27,243 bases of DNA from RGUW01 sp040399325 (GCA_040399325.1 JBBASJ010000029.1:1-27243); one strand, 5' to 3'. Positions 1-8,099 are shown, counted from the stretch's first letter. Numbers and translations are program-made. The notes: a model not told the origin generated them from the letters alone.

Positions 1-36
1 AAGGTGATCGACAAACGTCCCGTCCGCCCGGTGTGA
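1..36 (+). CDS. C-terminal end of an unidentified upstream gene (partial)
   Basis: Frame 1 is open from the window edge to a TGA at 34-36 and encodes only the last 11 residues, KVIDKRPVRPV. This is too short to name. The stop overlaps the GTG start of the next gene (GTGA), a pattern typical of translationally coupled genes in one operon. DUF2256 genes often lie beside photolyase/cryptochrome-like genes, so such a gene is one possibility. That is inference from family context and not from these residues. Confidence 0.45.
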   Translation, partial: KVIDKRPVRPV

Positions 37-182
37 AGTCCGGCGGCAAGGGGCGACCACCCAGCCAGCGGCCGAGCAAGATCTGTCCGGTCTGCGGCCG
101 TCCGTTTGGTTGGCGCAAAAAATGGGCCGACGTCTGGGAGCAGGTCGTTTACTGCTCTGAGCGCTGCCGCAATCGGCGCTGA
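33..182 (+). CDS. DUF2256 small zinc-ribbon-like protein
   Basis: This is a 49-residue protein. Residues 16-49 match the DUF2256 pattern: a first knuckle C18-P-V-C21, the signature GRPFGWRKKW, then VW-x-VVYCSERC with C41 and C45. The four cysteines (C-x2-C and C-x3-C) probably bind one zinc. The family's molecular role is unknown. The start is GTG at 33, because this codon overlaps the preceding stop and no ATG is in frame before the conserved core. The N-terminus (MKSGGKGRPPSQRP) is basic and probably disordered. It converges with the next gene, leaving 18 bp between the two stops. Family recognition is confident; the function is not known. Confidence 0.85.
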   Translation: MKSGGKGRPPSQRPSKICPVCGRPFGWRKKWADVWEQVVYCSERCRNRR

Positions 183-200
183 TGCGCTACAAGCCTCGTT

Positions 201-575
201 TCAGTGCCTACCGCTGCCGTGGCAGACCTTGTGGGCCATCTCCATGTCGACGGTGCCTGGGGCGATCACTTTCCATCCCGTGGACACCGGGCTGGTGGCA
301 TTGCGGATTTTCATCGCCTTGCAATCGATGAACTCCGTGCTGATGCCCTCATCTTTGGTGAGTCCCTGCACCTCGAGCTTGCAGACCTGGTCGTTGCAGC
401 CCATCGGCCTGTAGCGCACCTTGATCTCGTCGACGCGGGTCGGAATGGCGATCCAGCCGCCGCCCGCTGGTGTGTCGGCCTGCACCGCCATTGGCACTGA
501 CAGGCCAAGGATTGCTGCGCCCAGGCTGAGGGCCAAAGACTGGATCCGTTCAGATCGCGGTGCCATCAACGCCAT
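201..575 (-). CDS. Small secreted protein, surface-adhesin-E-like pattern
   Basis: The protein has 124 residues and starts at an ATG with a basic N-terminus (SER), a hydrophobic stretch at about 12-30 and a VQA-like signal peptidase site near 33. The mature part is about 90 residues with four cysteines (C60, C65, C85, C118), which could form two disulfides in the periplasm. The spaced pattern W-x-x-I, then F-I-D-C-K, then W-x-V-I-APGT and a final VC resembles small secreted bacterial proteins annotated as surface-adhesin E-like. That match is by eye and weak. It stands alone on the minus strand, 47 bp downstream of the amidohydrolase in the same direction, so it may be cotranscribed with it. 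The function is unknown. Confidence 0.7.
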   Translation of the reverse strand: MALMAPRSERIQSLALSLGAAILGLSVPMAVQADTPAGGGWIAIPTRVDEIKVRYRPMGCNDQVCKLEVQGLTKDEGISTEFIDCKAMKIRNATSPVSTGWKVIAPGTVDMEMAHKVCHGSGRH

Positions 576-622
576 GCCCGTTGTTTGGTTGTCTTGGTGG
601 TGAGCCCAGTTTATGGGCCGCT

Positions 623-2164
623 TCAGTGAGCATGCCCGTTCTTGTGCTGATGGCCCTCAGGGTCGCCGTAGGGACAGAGCCCCACGGCTCCTTGATCCAG
701 CTTCTCCAGATTGGTCAGGTCGGCATCGCCAATGCCAAAGGTCACATCGTGCACCAGCCGGCCCCCGGCCATGGTGGCCAGCACCTTGGTGGCGGGAATC
801 GCCTCGGGCTTGATCTTGAACAGGTTCTGGCTGAGCAACACCAGGTCGGCCTTCTTGCCCACTTCGATCGAGCCGAACTCGTGGGCGCGGCCCAGTTGTT
901 TGGCGCCATTGAGGGTATAAGCCTGAATTGCCTCAGCCAGGGTCAGCACCTCGCGCGCCGGGGGCAGCACCTGGTTGACCGAGCCGAATTCAGCAACCAG
1001 CTTCTGCGGCGGCCGCCGATACATCGCCGTATAGATGTTGTTGAAGGGGTTGAGTCCGTACTCAAACCCGCCCGGTGTGGCGGGCCAGTCGGCTCCCAGC
1101 GCCACAACCGCGCCGCTGTCGATCAGGCTTCGCAGCGGAAATTGCAGCGTGTCGTTGCGGCGCTGTCCCAGCAGGGAGACGTAGCTGGGCTGCACATTCA
1201 TCCACACGCCCGTGGTCTGCACGATCACGTTGTTGGCGGCGAAGCGTTTGATCTGGTCTGGCTCGACCAGCTGGGCGTGGGTGATGATCAGCCGCGTCTT
1301 GGTGTCGCCGGCCTGGCGAAAGGCCTGGGCTGCATCGAGTGCTGTGCGCACCGCGCGATCGCCAATGGCGTGGATGGCGGTGCCCTGGCCAGCTTTGGCG
1401 ACGCCCTGCATCATCGACAGCAGGGTTGGCTTGTCGAAATAGAGCGCCCCGAAGTTGGTGGTGGGCGTCTTGCCGTCCTTGAGATAGGGCTGCTCGAGTG
1501 CCGCCTTCTGGTTCTCGAGCACACTGTCGCCGAGGATCTTGAGGGTGTCGACCCACACATGGGCCGATCGCGCCTGACTGGCGAGTCGGGTGGAGTCGAT
1601 GACGGCCGTCTTGGCGAGCTCCGGCGTGTTGACGGCGTGCATCAGGCTCAGCCGCAGCGGCAGCTTGCCCTGCTGGTCGAGCTTCACCAGGGCTGCAGCG
1701 GCCTGCTCGGTGGCGATCGGGTTGCCGAAATCCATCGCCGCCGTGAAGCCGTACTCCGAGAGCCCCGAGAGGATCCTGGGCAACGAGCGCTCAATGTCGG
1801 CTGCGGTGATGACCTTGGTGGCACGAATCACCGGCACCGAGGCTGGACTGCCCTTGATCGTGCCTGTGGGGTTGCCGGCGCTGTCGCGCACGTATTCACC
1901 GCCCGGGGGGTTGGCCGTGGCCTTGGTGATGCCAGCAAGCTCAAGGGCTTTGCTGTTGGCCCACATGGTGTGGATGGTGTGATCCGCCAGGATCACCGGC
2001 CGATCGGCCACCACCGCGTCGAGCCATTCCCGCTTGGGTCCGGCCTCGCCGAACAGCAGGCCGTTGTAGGCCGAACCAAAGATCGCCGGCTTGCTGGGGT
2101 TGGCGTCGGCGTAGGCCTTGAGCTTGCGCTGAATGCCTGTCAGGGTGTCGGTCATCGACAGGGT
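623..2164 (-). CDS. YtcJ-like metal-dependent amidohydrolase, 5' end lost in the gap
   Basis: The visible 513 residues cover most of an amidohydrolase family 3 (YtcJ-like) enzyme. Recognisable parts are the segment LDAVVADRPVILAD followed by WANSKALELAGI, the H-A-I-G-D-R metal/active-site motif, IITHAQLVEPDQI, ALGADWPATP, and the C-terminal beta-sandwich return LAEAIQAYTLNGA followed by SIEVGKKADLVLL. The family hydrolyses amide or related bonds in small molecules; the substrate cannot be told. The N-terminal part with the HxH metal ligands and any signal peptide is missing. About 100 or more residues would be expected there, more than fits in the gap as drawn. The C-terminus carries an unusual extension with a possible metal-binding tail (HQHKNGHAH). 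An OprB-type porin lies divergently across the gap. Confidence 0.88.
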   Translation of the reverse strand, partial: TLSMTDTLTGIQRKLKAYADANPSKPAIFGSAYNGLLFGEAGPKREWLDAVVADRPVILADHTIHTMWANSKALELAGITKATANPPGGEYVRDSAGNPTGTIKGSPASVPVIRATKVITAADIERSLPRILSGLSEYGFTAAMDFGNPIATEQAAAALVKLDQQGKLPLRLSLMHAVNTPELAKTAVIDSTRLASQARSAHVWVDTLKILGDSVLENQKAALEQPYLKDGKTPTTNFGALYFDKPTLLSMMQGVAKAGQGTAIHAIGDRAVRTALDAAQAFRQAGDTKTRLIITHAQLVEPDQIKRFAANNVIVQTTGVWMNVQPSYVSLLGQRRNDTLQFPLRSLIDSGAVVALGADWPATPGGFEYGLNPFNNIYTAMYRRPPQKLVAEFGSVNQVLPPAREVLTLAEAIQAYTLNGAKQLGRAHEFGSIEVGKKADLVLLSQNLFKIKPEAIPATKVLATMAGGRLVHDVTFGIGDADLTNLEKLDQGAVGLCPYGDPEGHQHKNGHAH

Positions 2165-2264
2165 NNNNNNNNNNNNNNNNNNNNNNNNNNNNNNNNNNNN
2201 NNNNNNNNNNNNNNNNNNNNNNNNNNNNNNNNNNNNNNNNNNNNNNNNNNNNNNNNNNNNNNNN
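2165..2264. other. Assembly gap of 100 N
   Basis: Exactly 100 N separate two truncated coding regions that point away from each other. A round 100 is a common placeholder for a gap of unknown size. The missing 5' parts of both genes and their promoters need several hundred bases, so the true distance is probably larger. The two sides could also be joined wrongly. Confidence 0.99.
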
Positions 2265-3472
2265 CAGCTCAGCCCATCACAGCAGAGGTCAAGCAGTCTC
2301 AAGCAGCCATCCCTTCGATCGCCCCGGATTTCAAGCAGCAGCTCGAGCGCCTGGGGGTCAAGCTCGATCTCTCGCTCACCGGGTTTGCGCAGGGCCAGGC
2401 CACAGGCAGCGACGCTTCGGCCGCCATCAATGCCCTGACCAAACGCGCCACCAGTACGGGGACCGATGGCAGTGGTCGTTTGGATGCCTTGCTGGAGCTC
2501 GATTCAAGCCGCCTCGGGCTGTGGCGGGGCGGCCACATCAATGCCCATGTTGAGGTCGAGGGCGGCGGGCTGCCCGGTTGGCGCGGTGGTGCCTTCTGGC
2601 CGGTGAACACGGCGGCGATCCTGCCACTGACAGACCCTGGTCAATGGAGCTTGAGCTCGCTGTATCTGCGCCAGCGCTGGGGCGGCACCCGCGTGATGGT
2701 GGGCAAGGTCAATGTGATCGATCTGCAGGCCCAGAACCCGTTTTTTGGCGGCTGGGGCATTGAGCGTTTTCAGAACCTGGCCCTGGTGCTACCGCCCACC
2801 GGCGTCACCCCAGCCACCCTGATGGCGGCCTCCATCAGTCAGCAGATCGGCGAGGTCACGCTGGGCGCCATGGCCTTTGACCCCAACGACCGCACGTTGA
2901 ACAGTGTCAACAATCTGTTCGCCGATGGGGTCAATCTCTCGTTGTCGGCGCAGTGGAACGGACGCCTGTGGCAACGCAACAGCAATCTCGGCATCGCTTA
3001 CACCCTCAGCACCAGGCAATCGGTCTCGCTGGAAGAGACCTTTGTGCCGTCTGAGCTGCGCCAACGGGGCCTGATCAGCCCCAGCAATCTCACGTTGAAT
3101 TTCGGCCATCAGCTCTGGCCATCGCCTGTGATGCCTGGCAAAGGCATTGGTGTGTCTGGCCGCTTCGGCGTCACCGGCGGTGATCCCAACCCGATTGCGT
3201 CATCGCTGGCGATGGGAATCAGTGGCGAAGGGATGTGGCGATCCAGGCCCTTCGATGGCTTTGGTGTGGGCGTGTATCTCTACAACTGGAGCAGCGGCCT
3301 GTCGACCACCTTGCAGACTGCATTGCAACAGGAGGTGGGGATGGAGCTGTACTACAACCTGGCTTTGACTCCCTGGCTCATCCTCAGTCCTAACCTGCAG
3401 GTAATCCAGCCGGCTACAGCAGGGTCCCCTCTGTTGACGGTGCTTGGCCTTCGCAGCCGCGTTCGCTTGTGA
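2265..3472 (+). CDS. OprB-type carbohydrate-selective porin, 5' end lost in the gap
   Basis: About 401 C-terminal residues are visible; the first complete codon is at 2267. They read as an outer-membrane beta-barrel of the OprB family: alternating short aromatic strands, G-x-D and N-rich turns, and motifs such as VMVGKVNVIDLQAQNPFFGG, FQNLALVLPP, a GVGVYLYNWSSG segment and a C-terminal LSPNLQVIQPA strand near the barrel end. The family forms passive pores for sugars and other small solutes; in cyanobacteria, related proteins are often major outer-membrane porins. The N-terminal signal peptide and any SLH domain would lie in the gap. A continuous open frame from 560 across the gap is an artefact, since its part before the gap is antisense to the amidohydrolase. 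Confidence 0.85.
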
Positions 3473-3545
3473 GGCCACCCTCCAGAGACGTCGCTGCGGT
3501 TTTTCCCTACTCTGCAGCCGTGCAGATGATCAACCTGTTGTTCTG

Positions 3546-5264
3546 ATGACCACCACGAGCGGTACCCCGTTCAATGATGGCCCCTCGCTGCTTGGACAGC
3601 CGCGGGTGATCCCTGGGCCCGGGCCCGCTGCGCACAACGACAGTCGCCACGACTGGGCCTACGAGAAGCCGCTCAATGACCCGGCCATCGCCGAGATCTG
3701 GTGCTACACGCCGCGCATCAGCTACTGCGCCGGCGAGGTGATCGATTTCCATGTGCACAGCACGCGGCCTGCCTTTGAGCTCGAGATCACGCGCGAGGGC
3801 CCCCATCCCGAGTGCGTGTTCGTCCAGAGCGGCATCGCTGCCAGTGCTGTGCCCACGCCCGACCGCGCCCATGTGGTGGGTTGCAACTGGCCGGTGGCGT
3901 TTCAGCTCACGGTTGATCCGGCCTGGCGCTCGGGCTTTTATGTCGTGGTGGTACGCCTGCACGAGCCTGACGGTGAGGTGTTTGAGCGCGAGCACTTCTT
4001 TGTGCTCAAACCTTCGGTACCGGCAACCACTAGTTCGATCGCCTTTGTGGTGTCGACCTGCACCATGAATGCCTACAACGACTGGGGCGGTGGCAACAGC
4101 TATCACGATGAAGACGGCACGCCACGCTTCAAACAGGCCAATGCCCGCACCTCGCTGCGGCGTCCTTGGAGCCGGGGCCTGGTGAAGCTGCCTGTCGGTG
4201 CGCCCCGGGCTGTGTCCACTGCAGAACTGCCGCCGTTTGCCGTGCCCCAGTTGCCGTGCCATCCCTGGGCGCACCACTACGGCTATGCCCGCGACTACGC
4301 CGATGCCAGCTGGTCCCTCTACGGCAAGTTGTTCATCGAGTGGGCCGAGGCCAATGGCTACACGCTGGATTACTACAGCCAGCACGATCTGCACGAGGAT
4401 CCGCAGACCCTGGTGCCCTACAGGCTGTCGGTGATTGTCGGCCACGACGAATACAGCAGCTGGCCGATGCGCGAGGCGATCGAACACCAGCTAGCAGCCG
4501 GTGGCAACCACGCGCGCTTTGCCGGCAATAACATCTGCCAGGTACGCTACGAAGACGGCGGCACCACCTTTGTGAACCACAAAGATGAGACCACCGATCC
4601 GTTGCTAGGCACCGACCAGGAGCGCTACGTGAGCAACGCCTGGGATCTGCCCTGCACCGGTTGGCCCTTGGCCAAGACCTTTGGCTTGACCGGATCCAAC
4701 GTGATCCATTGCATGTTCGGCGGCGCGGCTCCCCGGGCCAGCGGTGGCTTCACGGTGTACCGCCCCTGGCATTGGAGCCTGGAGGGGAGTGATCTCTATT
4801 TCGGCGATGTGATCGGTGGCCGGCCCGATTGCATTGCGGCCTATGAAATCGATGGCTGCGACTTCACCATGCGTGACGGGCTGCCCTATCCCACCGGCCG
4901 CGATGGGGCACCGGACAACCTCGCGATCGTGGCCATGGCTCCGGCGATCCTGCATGAGGAGGATCACTTCCAGGCCAGCACCGCCAGCCAGATGAATTCG
5001 GTCTCCACGCCGGCGATCAAGGGCGATGGCAGTGCACTGCCCCACCTCGAGGAGCACGAAGGCGTCAAACATCCCCGCTATGGCGCCGGGATGATCGCCA
5101 GCCACGACCGCGGCATCGGCCCCGGCGACGGCACCGTGTTTGTGGCTGGCAGCACCGACTGGGTGGTGGGTCTGCAGCGGCGCAACTGGTTTGTCGAGCG
5201 CATCACCAAAACCGTGCTCGAGCGGCTCTCGGGGCCGAGGCCTCAAGCCAAGGGCGAGCCATGA
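3546..5264 (+). CDS. N,N-dimethylformamidase large-subunit-like protein
   Basis: The protein has 572 residues. The first 150 or so look like an immunoglobulin-like beta domain (CAGEVIDFHVHSTRPAFELEI). The rest matches the C-terminal domain of the dimethylformamidase beta/large subunit family, with STCTMNAYNDWGGGNSY, LDYYSQHDLHEDP, VGHDEYSSWPMREAIEHQLA-type helix, FAGNN, and GDGTVFVAGSTDWVVGL. The characterised Paracoccus enzyme hydrolyses dimethylformamide with a mononuclear iron held by two Tyr and one carboxylate. I cannot place those ligands without an alignment. This protein is clearly shorter than that large subunit and no small subunit lies next to it, so the substrate is open. I chose the ATG at 3546 because the family-like sequence begins right after it; a longer frame back to 3444 would overlap the porin. 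It ends one base before the convergent membrane-protein gene. Confidence 0.8.
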   Translation: MTTTSGTPFNDGPSLLGQPRVIPGPGPAAHNDSRHDWAYEKPLNDPAIAEIWCYTPRISYCAGEVIDFHVHSTRPAFELEITREGPHPECVFVQSGIAASAVPTPDRAHVVGCNWPVAFQLTVDPAWRSGFYVVVVRLHEPDGEVFEREHFFVLKPSVPATTSSIAFVVSTCTMNAYNDWGGGNSYHDEDGTPRFKQANARTSLRRPWSRGLVKLPVGAPRAVSTAELPPFAVPQLPCHPWAHHYGYARDYADASWSLYGKLFIEWAEANGYTLDYYSQHDLHEDPQTLVPYRLSVIVGHDEYSSWPMREAIEHQLAAGGNHARFAGNNICQVRYEDGGTTFVNHKDETTDPLLGTDQERYVSNAWDLPCTGWPLAKTFGLTGSNVIHCMFGGAAPRASGGFTVYRPWHWSLEGSDLYFGDVIGGRPDCIAAYEIDGCDFTMRDGLPYPTGRDGAPDNLAIVAMAPAILHEEDHFQASTASQMNSVSTPAIKGDGSALPHLEEHEGVKHPRYGAGMIASHDRGIGPGDGTVFVAGSTDWVVGLQRRNWFVERITKTVLERLSGPRPQAKGEP

Positions 5265-5265
5265 A

Positions 5266-5790
5266 TCACGATCGAACCTCAGACCCTGGCACCCATTGCG
5301 ACAAAGGGATCGCCTGGCGTTGTGGCAACGGCGTGAGCAACACGCACGGCAACCAGAAGGCCGCAAGCAGCGTGGTCACCTCCATGGCCGCCAGCAGCAG
5401 GTGGGTGCTGGCGGGTACATCGTTTGGACCCAGACGAGCAATCTGGCTCTGCATCGCGATTGAGCCCAGCAGAACCAGTGTCATCAGCATCCACCAACGT
5501 TGCCTGGCCTTGGCCAGTGAGGAACGTTTGCTGATCCACCCGAGCCAGCTGACCTGGGCGGCAAGGCTGAGCCAATAGCTGACCATCAGCACCGGTTCGA
5601 GCTGACTGTCGATGTAGGCCGTTGCCCTGGGCAGAGGAACCGCCAAGAGCGTCACCAGCCATGGTGTTCCCACCACACCGGCCATCCATGACCAGATGGT
5701 GTCAACGCCGATGACCAGTGCAGGCTTGATCAGCTGGGGCCGGGTCAGGCGGGACCCCAGCCAGCGTTGCCCATGGGAGGTCTCGCTCAA
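5266..5790 (-). CDS. Four-helix integral membrane protein of unknown function
   Basis: The protein has 174 residues and about four hydrophobic helices: roughly 24-52, 64-84, 94-112 and 128-152. I recognise no family. The start appears to be TTG, because the first codon (5788-5790) overlaps the Coq4-like gene's TGA as TTGA, which favours translational coupling; no ATG lies before the first helix. It is the last gene of a likely CDF-Coq4-membrane protein operon, and its stop is one base from the convergent dimethylformamidase-like gene. The role may be linked to the Coq4-like protein, but this is inferred only from the overlap. Confidence 0.7.
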   Translation of the reverse strand: MSETSHGQRWLGSRLTRPQLIKPALVIGVDTIWSWMAGVVGTPWLVTLLAVPLPRATAYIDSQLEPVLMVSYWLSLAAQVSWLGWISKRSSLAKARQRWWMLMTLVLLGSIAMQSQIARLGPNDVPASTHLLLAAMEVTTLLAAFWLPCVLLTPLPQRQAIPLSQWVPGSEVRS

Positions 5791-6554
5791 ACCAGGGCGG
5801 TTGTGATCGTCGCGTTGCTGTACCAGCTGTAGGGCCCTTCACGAACCGGTTCAATCCCCAGTTCGGCGCGCAGCTCTTCGAGGTTCTGGGCCATGCGCTC
5901 CTCCCAGATCATGGGGAACAGTGGCTTGGCCCGAATGCCCATCTCCATACCCTGGGTCATCAGGTCGAAGTTGTAGCCGATGCTGTTGGCGTACTCCTCG
6001 ATGCTGTTGAAATCTTCGTCGGCCTTGTCGGTGTCAAAGAAGCTGAGCATCAACCCCACCAGGTTGAGAAACGAGAAGCCCGGGAAGCTGAACTGCCCCA
6101 CGCTGATGCTGATGACACCCAGCTCACCGAAGTTGTCGAGGCTGTAGCCGCTGAGGATGTGGTGCAGGTCGTGGGTGGCGTAGACGCGGTAATTGACGTA
6201 GTCGCCGTCCGTCTCGAGGTTGTTGTAGAAGGCTGGATCGGGAAAAAAGTCGATGTCATAGCCCAACGCCTCCATCACCGTGGCGTAGGTATGACCCAGG
6301 CTTCCCTTGGGGAGCTGCTTCATGGCAGCCACGTCGTAAGGGCCGCAGAGCTGGCGCGACTGGATCAGCGCCGCAGCATCGGGATCCTGCTGCAGACGTC
6401 GCAGGCAGCGCTTCATCGGATTGCCCGTGAGCCGGCGCGACAATTCAAAGACGTTACCGGCATCGTCAGTGCCGCCCGCTGCCAGATCGGCGAGTTCAAG
6501 AAACTCCTTGATGTGTTCGCCAGAAGCGACCTTGTTGAGGTAACGGAATCCCAT
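5787..6554 (-). CDS. Coq4-family protein
   Basis: The protein has 255 residues. It contains the Coq4 signature H-D-x-x-H-(11 residues)-E, here H128, D129, H132 and E144, within THDLHHILSGYSLDNFGE; this motif binds a divalent metal in the family. Flanking conserved parts are GSLGHTYA (84-91) and a C-terminal IWEERMAQNLEELRAELGI helix. Eukaryotic Coq4 acts in ubiquinone ring modification (recently assigned C1 decarboxylation and hydroxylation). Cyanobacteria make plastoquinone and not ubiquinone, so the substrate here must differ or is unknown. It lies 21 bp after the CDF-like gene and overlaps the next membrane-protein gene by 4 nt, so the three are probably one transcript. The family call is confident, the biochemical role is not. 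Confidence 0.87.
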   Translation of the reverse strand: MGFRYLNKVASGEHIKEFLELADLAAGGTDDAGNVFELSRRLTGNPMKRCLRRLQQDPDAAALIQSRQLCGPYDVAAMKQLPKGSLGHTYATVMEALGYDIDFFPDPAFYNNLETDGDYVNYRVYATHDLHHILSGYSLDNFGELGVISISVGQFSFPGFSFLNLVGLMLSFFDTDKADEDFNSIEEYANSIGYNFDLMTQGMEMGIRAKPLFPMIWEERMAQNLEELRAELGIEPVREGPYSWYSNATITTALV

Positions 6555-6575
6555 GGACGCGTGGGTGGTTGAGCG

Positions 6576-7610
6576 TTAGTTCGCCGCCTCAGCGTAAGGG
6601 TGAACGGCTGTGGGGATCACCTCACACAACACCGGTCCATGAAGCGTCCCGATCAGCTCCTGCTCGACCGCCAGCCGCAGCGCATCGATCTGGCCTGCCG
6701 TCATGGCGCTGGCCGGCTCGATGTAGGCAACTGCGGTGACGGTGCGGCCCAGGCGGATCATGGCTAGTTCGAGCAGCGCACAATCCTGCTGTGCAAGTAT
6801 CGCCCCGATGGCCTTGGCGCAGTAGGTCTGGGTTGCGGTTGCGATGGACTGGCTGGACCCCGCCGCCTCGGCCACGGCACCCTTGAGAATGGTGACCGGT
6901 TCGCCCAGCAGCGCAACGCTCAGCACCAGCACCAGCAGGGCGTCGGCGATCGGCACCACGGGCGCCCACGGTGTGCCCAGCAGCAGCGGCGAACCCAGTA
7001 GCGCGATGCCCGTTCCAGCCGAGATCAACGCATCAAAGCGGGCTGAGATGGCCATGCCTAACAGCATGGTGTTGTTGGAACCGCTGCGCCTCCAGCTGGC
7101 TGCAAAGACGCGCCAGAGCCACAGGTTGAGCAGCACCATGGCGCTGAAGTACCAGCCGAGGCCGTCGAGCCTCACTGGCGGAATGGGCATGCCCTGCAGG
7201 TAGGTGAGAACCTTGCCGGCTGCAGAGACCATCGCGAACGCGATGATGCCCAGCACCACCAGGGTGCGAAACAGCACGTAGAGCGGTTCCTGCCCCGAGG
7301 CGCCAAAGGGGTATGCGCGGCTTCGTGGCTGCAGGGCCGCGCGGTTGACCGCGCCGGCAATCACTGAAGCCCCGGCCATCACGGCGGTGTAGAGCCCATC
7401 CAGCAGCAGGGCATCAGAACCGGAGCGCAGGTAGAACACAAGAGCCGCCGCAGCGCCGACGGTATTGCCGATGCTGCCCAGCTGCAGGGCTCTGGCTTCG
7501 GCGGTCTGATGGTTGTGGTGCTGAACAGTCACTTCGTTGCTGCTGTGAGTCACTTGGTCTGGTGGGGTGGCTGGCGCAAATTCATACGATTTCGTCCAAC
7601 TGTGGCACAT
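6576..7610 (-). CDS. Cation diffusion facilitator (CDF)-like transporter with altered metal site
   Basis: The protein has 344 residues, six predicted membrane helices (about 45-250) and a cytoplasmic C-terminal domain. CDF markers are LLLDGLYTAVMAGASVIAG in helix 2, the YPFGASGQEPL loop and ARFDALISAGTG in helix 5. CDF proteins export divalent metals such as Zn2+, Fe2+ or Mn2+ in exchange for protons. Relative to YiiP-like members, the helix 2 D-xxx-D reads D-xxx-T and the helix 5 H-xxx-D reads S-xxx-D, so two of four ligand positions differ. This resembles a known divergent CDF branch with LLDG and FPFG-type motifs. The ATG at 7610 is the furthest start; GTG codons at 7553 and 7532 are alternatives, as the first 25-35 residues look unconserved. 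It is probably the first gene of the Coq4 unit. Confidence 0.85.
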   Translation of the reverse strand: MCHSWTKSYEFAPATPPDQVTHSSNEVTVQHHNHQTAEARALQLGSIGNTVGAAAALVFYLRSGSDALLLDGLYTAVMAGASVIAGAVNRAALQPRSRAYPFGASGQEPLYVLFRTLVVLGIIAFAMVSAAGKVLTYLQGMPIPPVRLDGLGWYFSAMVLLNLWLWRVFAASWRRSGSNNTMLLGMAISARFDALISAGTGIALLGSPLLLGTPWAPVVPIADALLVLVLSVALLGEPVTILKGAVAEAAGSSQSIATATQTYCAKAIGAILAQQDCALLELAMIRLGRTVTAVAYIEPASAMTAGQIDALRLAVEQELIGTLHGPVLCEVIPTAVHPYAEAAN

Positions 7611-8069
7611 TAGATCGGTTCGACGTTCCGTTTCCGTCGGTCTGTCTCACGCAGTGATCGACGATACGTTCTGATCCATTCATTCATCGCCTTGTCTGAG
7701 CATAAGCCTGGATGCCAGACACGCTGCCGTGATGTCCGGCATGGTCAGATCTTTGCGGAAGCCGTCCTGGGTTTGACGCATGCCAACGCACTGATGCATC
7801 CGTTTTCGAAACACATCGGAGGATTTTGTTAGTCGTCGGTGGTGGCTGAAGTGACGTTGAGAGTTCTCCATTGGAATCAATTTTGAATGGGTTCTTCCCA
7901 GGCAAGCCATTGTCAGCGGTTATGTCAGAGAGCTTGTGAAGTTGATGGATCAGCCCTGGCTCAAGAGACATGACCAGCCTCCGTTTCGTTGCTGCACCTC
8001 CATGTGGGGTTGCCAGGTCTCTGAATTGCCTTAACATAGAAAAACCATAATCAAATAAGATTAAATAAG
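7611..8069. other. 459-bp intergenic region between divergent genes, with falling GC
   Basis: This region separates the CDF-like gene (minus) from the sulfatase (plus). It should hold the promoters of both. A weak promoter-like pair for the sulfatase is TTGCCT (8026-8031) and TAATCA (8048-8053) with a 16-base spacer, which would start transcription close to the ATG. Just before that ATG there is a short AT-rich direct repeat (CAAATAAGATT, then TAAATAAGATG). Two overlapping minus-strand frames (7680-7910 and 7684-8076) show no recognisable family, and I do not call them genes. No tRNA or transposase is visible. Confidence 0.5.
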
Positions 8070-8099
8070 ATGTCAATCAGCAAGATGTCAATCAGCATT
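8070..8099 (+). repeat. 15-bp tandem duplication at the sulfatase start codon
   Basis: ATGTCAATCAGCAAG (8070-8084) is followed by ATGTCAATCAGCATT (8085-8099): 13 of 15 bases are identical. Both copies begin with ATG in the same frame, giving the N-terminus MSISKMSISI and two possible starts. Confidence 0.9.

Noticed and set aside
560..3472. A single 970-residue plus-strand protein
   Set aside because: It bridges 100 N. The part before the gap is antisense to a clear amidohydrolase; only the part after the gap (porin) is real.
7680..8076. Two overlapping minus-strand frames before the sulfatase
   Set aside because: No recognisable family, no clear ribosome site and they overlap each other in different frames; they could be remnants, but there is nothing to support this.
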